A DNA stretch of 64,000 nucleotides, from NCBI RefSeq assembly GCF_001625305.1, contig NW_017804020.1, positions 1,074,351 to 1,138,350 on the forward strand, given 5' to 3'. Each line of letters opens with the position of its first letter. Position 1 is the first letter of the stretch. The position numbers and the translations under genes were made by a program. Shown piece after piece: positions 44,509 through 53,500 of the stretch. Source of the stretch: Branchiostoma belcheri. Lineage: Eukaryota > Chordata > Leptocardii > Amphioxiformes > Branchiostomatidae. The notes under the pieces are model-generated. The model had not been told where the DNA came from, searched no databases, and saw only the letters and a list, made by a program, of their open reading frames with translations.

Positions 44509-47500
44509 GTACGTTGGCTATGTTCTTAAGTATTCCAATGACTTAAGTATTCTTAAGTAACCCAATGACTTGGTCGATTTTCCCCTAACACATTAAAAAA
44601 ACAATAAGCTATGGGACAATGAGTAATGCCCACTTAATACAGAATATTTTACTTTTTTGTTTTCCTTATACTTAATGATGTAGATTCTATTTTTTAGCCT
44701 TAAAAACAGAACAGGAAATCCAGATTTGAAAACATATTCAGTCCAATATTTTCTCAAATCTCCAAGATGTCCTCAACTAGAACTTTGTTACACATACCTA
44801 TTTGAGTCCATCTCCCCCAAAAATACAGACACTTCCCATCCTGTTTACAATATATATAACAACCAATGACCCCAATGTCATCACACTCAGGCATCCTTCA
44901 AGAACCACCTCTGCAGTCTAAGAAGCGCGTGGCTCCCAAAACCTCGGGTAATGCACCTGCTTATCACTGCTTCAGCATGTCTTAGACTTAGCACCACTTA
45001 GTGCACTGCACGAGGATCCTAACTCAACTGTCTTAGCAGTATAAGGCTTATAAATCTTAACTTATACAAGCACAGCTTGTACTGCACAGCTAATCACTGC
45101 ACAGCTAAGGTCAATGATTTAAATATAATAGTAGAAGGTACTGGTAGAAGGTGTACTTTTGTAGCATGGTATTTTACGTTGAATCAGTGTGCAAAGCTGC
45201 TAGCGCGCCTGAATTTTTTTCCGTCGCCTCAATTTTGTTTGTATATCTTTACGCTTTGAAATGCTATTTCGTGCATTTTGAGGAGCTGGCAGACTAAGAT
45301 TAAAAAAAAAAAGAACGGCATCTCTTACCATATCTTAACATGCCATTTTTGACCATCAAACATGATGAATTTTGGCAAATTTTTTGTCAGTCATGAGCTG
45401 CAAAATTCTGTCAAATGATGGAAAGACAGATGCTGGCCAGAACACTGAGTTGAATGCTATAGTGTTAGACACTTGTAGCTGTAGATATCAGGAAATCTAA
45501 GACTTGGGTTAAATAGAGGTGGGTTTTTGATTGTGCATGAAGCCAATGTATGAACCAAGGCTATAAGGTCTGGGAGGACTTAGATATGCTCATAAACCAG
45601 CTTGCTTTACCCTGATGCACATGTGGGACTTTGCCACCCTCCCAGGCCCTCTACATGAGCCACAGCTGCAGACAAAGAAGCGGGTGGATCAGTCCCCCTC
45701 TGGTAAAACGACCACTGTTACAGACATGTTACCCATTCATGCAGCTATGCTGTTGTTTTACATGGGGTTTTACATACTGAATTTGCCATCCACATTGTTC
45801 TATCACATGGTATCTTGGCATGCTACATTGTTCTATCACATCTGATATTTGGCAGAAACAAGCCCGTCGGCAGAACTTACTTCACCTGTGCAAAACCCAT
45901 GATGTCTTTTGCATAGCACTTTGGCAGACTGCCCCCTTTAAGGTCATATTGGCATATTTAAGGACAACATCCCTTCAATCTATAGTACTGTTTTCAAATG
46001 CTGAGTCGGCCGAGATTTCGTCTGCATCAGCCAAAATTGACAACATTGACCAAACATGGGTTTTACACAGGCGCAGTACGTTCTCCTGATGTGCTGTTGA
46101 AACTAAAGTTTGGACTAATGTTTAGTCCATATCAATGTTATTGATGTTATCAGTTTCTACCATGCTTGTTCTCATGATGTTTGTAGGATTTTGGATGCAG
46201 CACTCCAATATAGGATGGTGCTAACTGTTTCTGCTGACTTGTTAAGACAAAATGTTACAGTACTCGTACTTCAACATTTTCAAGTCAATGCATGCATTTG
46301 TAAGTGAATAACTGGCTGTTGTGTCTTACGTTCAATTTTGTTGTCTCTCCTCAGGTATCCTGCATGAACCACAGATGCAGGCCAAGAAGCGCGTGGGAAC
46401 GTACGCGCCCACCGTCCCGTTTGCGCTCGAGTGGGAGGACCCCCTGCAGCCTCCCGACGTGGTTATATCCAAGGACCCCCCTGTCATGGAGAAAGTGCGA
46501 GAGTCGGTCGAGAAAATGAAGACCTACAAGGTAAGTCGGGCTTTGTTAGGTATGGTGTATCTGCCCAGCATGAAATGTTTTTCATCATCTCAATTTTGTT
46601 TGACATGTCAAGTGCTGAAGGTGCAACAATATCATAGGAGGTTAAAAAGATTGAAATTCTTGATCATCTAAAATGCTACTGCTGCATTTTGAGGACTAAA
46701 TTTTCTTGTCATGAGAAGTAAATTCCATCAAATGATCGAACGATGGACACTGGCTAGAATATGGTCAGGTATAATGATTAGGATACTTTTCATGATGAAA
46801 TAGAATAATAACATGTTGTAATGTGATATCTGCCTGTTTTTTACAACGTCCTTATTCATGTAAGAAACAATACTAGGAAAATGACTAAAAAAATTCCTTT
46901 TTTAGAAACTGACTATACATTATTTAGTTCTTACAACAGTCAAATAGATGGGACCAAATAATGAAGCTTGGTTCTACATAAGTAGAATGTATGCTTATCT
47001 TTCTAAATGACTGTCCTACTATCTTTTTTTTAGTTGGAAAAGAAGCTAAGGGAGAAGGAAAAGAGAAGGAGGGAGGAGAAGAGAAGGTTAGAGGAGAAGT
47101 ACGACCCACCGACTCCACCAGCTCCGCGACCGGACAAGTCACGTGAGAGGCCGCGGGAGAGACCGCGAGAAGAGCGAGCCCCGGAGAGGAAACCCGCTAT
47201 TAAAGAGAGAGGACAAGGCGACAAGGCAAGACAGAAACCAGGGGATAAAAAGGAGGAGAAAGGTGGTGGAAAAAAAGATGAAGGAAAGGAGGAGAAGAAG
47301 GAGAAGGTCTGTTGTTTCCTGGTTGCAAAGCAGCATGGGAAATAGCTTGGCGTGACCTTGCCCTTTTTCTGAAGGGCACATCTGACCCGTGTGCTGTGTT
47401 TCCTTCCTACTGTGTGTCAGACTATAGGCTGTGTGGTTTACTCCTCTGTACAATCTCCACATTGCCCTATTTTTAAAGTGCATGTACAAGTTTATGATAC

Positions 47501-50500
47501 AAGTAATCAAGGCAGACAGCATTTTTAAGCAACAGGATTTTTCCTTTGCCTCTTCAAACTGTTTTCCAATACCTAATATTTCAATACTGTTTGCTTCTTC
47601 GAAAAAAAAAGGCTTTTCATTTGAGAACTGCAGAAACCTGAAATACAAAAATATGGTCCTTTTCAATATGACGTTAGATGATCTGTGGTTTTAGATTTAG
47701 GCTTCAGAAGTGGATGGAAAGAGCAGAAATTGGCCATATAGACTGATAACATGCCAGGGGAGTTGGTCTGCCATTTGGCCAATTTCTACTCTTTCCGGGT
47801 GTTTCTGAAGACTAGCAGTCTGGTGACCTACTGTGCTTTTCTGCAGCCTGTTTACCTTTGACCTTTGCCCCGTGTCGTGCAGCACCACCGTCCGCTCGAG
47901 ATAAAGGCCGGTCTGAAGGGCGAGCGCAGGAAGTTCCCCACGATGCTGTCCGAGTACCAGCGACAGTTCTATGAACAGCAGAAGCTGAAGGACCAGTCGC
48001 CTGTCATGGCAGCAGACCAGGTACGACTGATGCAGCAACAACAATCGATTGAATGTTTTGATTTCTAGAATTGTTGGGCTGGAAGTACCACCTGCATGTG
48101 CAGGCAAGTAAAATTGGAGATGTGCGGGTATTTCTGATGTCTACCTGTACCTGTCTATGTACTGGTTTTATGCATGTTGGTGTATAAAGATTTTTATTTG
48201 CTCCATTGACTCACCAGCTATGATGAAGAAATAATGGCAATGGCTTCTGAACAGCTTTTAGTGCTATCCATACTCCCATACTGTGATACCTCATGAATTC
48301 TAAGTGGTGCAGATACACATACAATGTATTTTGAGCCCTGAATCTCACCAGAGGTTCAGTACATATGAGAATGAGTGGCTAGGTGGGGTGGTTTTCAAGA
48401 GTTCAGTTCATACTAGGATTGTTAGACTTACCGGTATACTTATTCAGAAGTGAAGAACTTTGGTAACAATGATAACGTCCTCTCTCCAACCTTTTACCAG
48501 ATGGTGTACAACTCCAACCCGGCGCTGGCTCCGTACCGTTCCGATCTCATCCCCCGCGCCACGGAGTACAACAGACAGTTCAAGGTGCCCAAACGTGTGG
48601 CCGTGGCAGAGAGCGTGTCCAGCGACAGGAGCAGGGACAGAAGGAAGAAGTCTAAAGTAAGGGAGGAAAAATTGTCATCTTGAAAGTTCTTCTGTGTTGG
48701 TAAAGACATTATGATGAATCAAGTTTGAACTGTAATTTGTAACACAAGATATTGGACCAAATTTTCAACTGTACAACTCCAGTCTTTGTCAAGTCTTTGT
48801 CATCTGTATAACACATTGCTACGGAAGTGCTGAATTGCTCATACCTTGACAAAAATTTGGGTAAGTCCAATTTCTTGTGTTGGAAAATACAGTCTAAACT
48901 TGCTTCACCCTTAAAAGATGTTCTCAACATTGTAATCTTTACAATTTACTTTTGATGGCACTTGTGGGCTTGATCGATGCATTGAAGACACTCAAATGGT
49001 CAACAATGACTTATGCTTGATGTTTTTCTTCTTTCTTTCTTTCAGTCTACCAAGAAGGAGAGGAGAGCTAGATGTGAGTAGTGATTTCTACCCTTTTGCA
49101 GATTTGATTTGTTTCTGTATCGACGATTGTAAAATGGCAACGCTCCTATGTTCAATTTTACGTATACTAGTACTGTATGAGGGTTTTCATTCACAGCATT
49201 GACTGTTACTACCTAGACCAGGACGTATAAAAGAAATTCAATGTAATGGCACATGGTTTCTGAACAGTTTTTAGTATGAACTACACTGTATGCTAAAGCT
49301 ATGGTAAAAAACAATTACAAGGAAATGGCGCTTGCTTTTTGTTACTACATGATCACAGTACTGTAGTAGACATTATGTCTAGCCATGTAGTAAAAGCAAA
49401 GTCCTGACAGATGCCTTGTAGAAGCTTCTTCCCTTCCGCCCTCCTGACCTTGCCCCGCTGTGTTTCAGCCCTCTCCCCGGAGCGGCTCCCTCCGGCCGGC
49501 AAACCCACCGAGTTCATGCCTGTAGTCTGGAACGACCCTCGACCAATCAAAAACTTTGGCCACCTGAAAAAGTCGCCCCACAAGCTAGATAACCCTCACC
49601 CCAAGAACTGGTAGGTCGCGTTTTGAAAATACCTCAGAGTCTTTGTTTACGATTTTCTGGTTTTCTTCAGCGATGTCTCCGGAGAGGTTACACCCCGCTG
49701 GCAGCCCTCCCGTTACGTTTGACGATGACCCGCGACTGCTGAGATCGTCCCTACAAAATCCACAACAACCGTTTTTTCCACACTCTGGGTTTGGGTACGC
49801 AAAGTAGTAGTCATATCCAGGGTGGTGTGCTGTTCATATGGGAAGATCTACACATATTTTACAGTGATGGTCTGATAGAATTTAGGGAAACAGTTAATGA
49901 GGGCCTGCATGGGAGGGTAGTGATTACGAATTACGGTATACAAAATTTTTGCCACCGATTACGAATAAGTCTCAGAGCTGATTCCAATTACATGTTACGG
50001 CTAATGTACTTATTATGAGTTACAATGATTTTGGGCGGCTGCCTGCGGATTACGAAGACTAAAAAAGCCTGATTACACAAAAAAGGGCATGCAGGCCCTC
50101 ATTAATAGATTACGGGCAATTTGAAAGGGCTTTTGAGTCAAATTTGTTTTGCTGCTGTTCCAGTAATATATGGAGTTGTGCTTGGTAAAGACGTGCAATG
50201 TTGTGCATGTTCTAACAGGAACTGGAGATCAGAGTACAACTCCAACTACAAGTCCCCGACCAGTTTTGAGTACAGAGGAGGGACATGGAGAGGTGCTGAC
50301 CCACCACATCTACAGCCCAGAAAGGTTTGCACAGAAGAATGTAATGCCTTTGATCAGTTTTTTAGCCAGCCTGGATTTTTTTCTGTCATCTCAATTTTGT
50401 TTCAAGTAACTTGAATCTAAATTTTGTCAAGTGCTGCACCTAGAGGATCTGGTAGCAAGCTCCTCTCAGGAAAATTTTGGAATCTTGACCCTCTCAAACA

Positions 50501-53500
50501 CTATTTCCCTGCATTTTGAGGGGAAAATTTTGCTGGTAGACTAAGCTTAATTTAATGAAACCTCTTTCCATATCTTCAAAGATGACGGATTGGGCAAATT
50601 TGTTGTCATGAGCAGCAAAATTCCAGAAAGACTGTATGTATGTACAGATGCTGGCTGGAAGAAAAGCCTTCGATACTGTAGGTAGCGTATGTCAAGTATG
50701 ATGACATGAAAGTTTTAGCTCTCTACTGGTTAAAGTAGCAGAACATAATTTTCTTTTTGCACTGCTCACACTGCCTGGGCCTCTTTCACAATATCTGGGT
50801 ATTACAATTTGACTTTCCAAAACGTAAGAAACAAGACATGGTGTATAAAGATAAATGCCCTGTTGTGCAAAATTGTGTAAGATTTTTTTCAGCACTTTGC
50901 TGTGTCCTCAGGAATATTCCTTATTCATGTATGGTGTTTAACACTCACAAAGCCTTGGTGTATTATCTTCTCCACACAATCATTTTTGGCTCACAGCAAC
51001 ATTTTTGGTTCTTCTCTCCCCCTCCCCACACTGCCCCTGTGTGTGCTGCAGGAGCCTGTCTCGGACATACCTGCACAAAATGATAAAAAGGAATGGTACA
51101 GTGAGGTTTGTAGAAAAGCCCTCCTGTCTTTTCACTGCATGAAATCTATAACTGCACCTCCAATCTCCTCCTTTCAGTTTCTGCATTTAAATCTCATCAA
51201 ATATTAGGAGATTTCATAACAATAAAATTATAATAAAGGCTGGCTTTTCAAAATTTCTGCACAATCATTTAAAAACTTAGATGTATAAGAAATGTAGTAG
51301 TAAGCTACTAATCAATCTATAATCTTTCCAGCATAAAAGCTTTCTAGTGTAACATTTAGTTAAGAAAATCAGCAATATATTTGGCTCTGTTGTATACATG
51401 ATGGAAGAGAACCAATGGTATAATTCAGACAAAAATCAGCAAATATAAGACATTTCATACATTTTAAGCATTGACCTAAAAGTTTCCCAAATAGCTGCAT
51501 AAAAGGTCTACAATGCAACCTTTTTGCAAATCTTTGCTCAACGTAACTGGCCAAGGATCCCCTACACAGAATCACACACTGTCTCCCTGCCCCCCACCCC
51601 CCGCACAGGTCATGGAGCTGCGTAAGAAGGCAGACGACTACCGACGACGTTCCCACGGGACGCACTTCTCCCGCGACCACCTCCTGCAGCTGATGGCGCG
51701 TCAGAACGACATGTGGGACCAGTCAGAGAGCGAGAGCACCGTGTCCGCCCTGTCGCTGGCCTCAGATCCGGTAGATAAAGGACATGCCAGGTGCGTCCAG
51801 TCTCCACTGTGTTACTAACTAGGACCGGATTTTAACGTGGGCAAAAGCCTGACAGAACAAAAACTGCATACGCATGCAGGCGTACAAAAACCGTGTGTTT
51901 AAAATTTTTCCTGCATCTAAATTGGCCTGTACATTTAGATCGTATGTTACCTCGAGGGCTGGCATACCTTCTTGACTTATGTCAAAGCAGGCCGAATTAC
52001 ATGCAGGAAAAATTCAATGCACTCAACTACTCAGTTTTGGAACGCTCCCACGCATGCAAAGTTTTTGTACCCAGCTTTTTGCCGGTGTGTGTAAATTAAG
52101 TCAAACTCAAAGTTATCAGTCCCAGAGTTTTGCACACCATGAAATCTTCATGAAATATTAGTGATCGAAATGTACTGTTTTTTTAATCATCTGTTAACCC
52201 TGTTAACTTCTGTAACCAAACATAAACACTTTCAGAAATGGACCTATATGTCTGGCTAGATTGTGAGTGAGTGCAAGAGTTTTCCTTTGCCTCTAAAATG
52301 TATTGCATGTATTTGTGTGGGACTACATATTCACCCATAAATGTTACAGTACAAAGTAGTAACTTATACATTCCATTTTTACAGAAGACGTCGGCAAACG
52401 TCAGACCCGCCCAAACGCTCCGCCCCTCCCACCGAGAAGCCACGCCCAGGTCACAGGTCAGCGTCCTCCTCGCCCGAGGAAGAGAAGCGGCCGGTTCAGC
52501 GGAAACTGGCGTGGGACGAGCGAGGTGGAGGGGACAGCAGGTGAGAAACACGGACAGCAATAGACAAGAACAGCACGTTGGCATAGTTTACTACAACTTT
52601 GCGAAAACCCGGATTTATCATGTTTTCAGCGGATGTTTGGTCAACTTTGCATAAAAATGTTGCCTGTTACAGACAATATTTTTTCTGACACAACATTCCT
52701 ATAGGTGGAATGTTATCCTTAGATATGCAAATACATGTTTCACCTTAAACAAGATGTTCTGCGGAAATGCTATGCATAATACATAAGAGGTTTCGCACAG
52801 GTGCAGTACGTTTTGCCAACCTACTGACAGAAACAGAGAGAGGATATAAAGTGAATATGGATGCTGTGTTTTAAGCTTATGCTACTAAAACTACTAACTG
52901 GCATTTGTCATTCTGTCCTTGTTATACACATGTCTGTCGCATAAGGAACAGACATAGAAGGGATACCAGGGGCAGAAGAAGGGTGTGGGAGATAGAGGAT
53001 ACAGACAGTGACAGTGAATCTAGCACTAGCAGTGAGTCTACCATAAGGTAGAAGTTTTACTCTCCTTTTTTTGGTGGTAGTACATGTAGCAAACAGGCCA
53101 TCAAAATCTGAGACCATTAGGGAGGGATATACATACACCATGAGAAAAAAAAAAGGAATTCATGCGTGATTACTGTATGCTATCACGACAGGCTTTCTTT
53201 TAATGACTTTAACACCACTAACTGCTTCTTCCCTATATCTTTGCACATACATCTCATTTGCACATGGAACAGGGATAGAAGGGATGTAGATGGCAGGAGA
53301 AGGGTACGGGTGGTGGAGGATGTACACAGTGATAGTGAACCGGGCAGCGAATCTGTCACAAGGTATAGTTTTTTCTGTAAATGTTTTGTTATGTTGCTTG
53401 TGTCTCCTCTCAACTAGGTGATAAGCAAGCAGCCTTGAGTCTTAGAAATGCATGCCTCATGTACATGTAACTTCTTGACCTCTAACCCCCACTTCAATTT

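Noticed and set aside
47139-47666. 175-codon minus-strand open frame
   Set aside because: Antisense shadow of the Lys/Glu-rich MDM1 exon.
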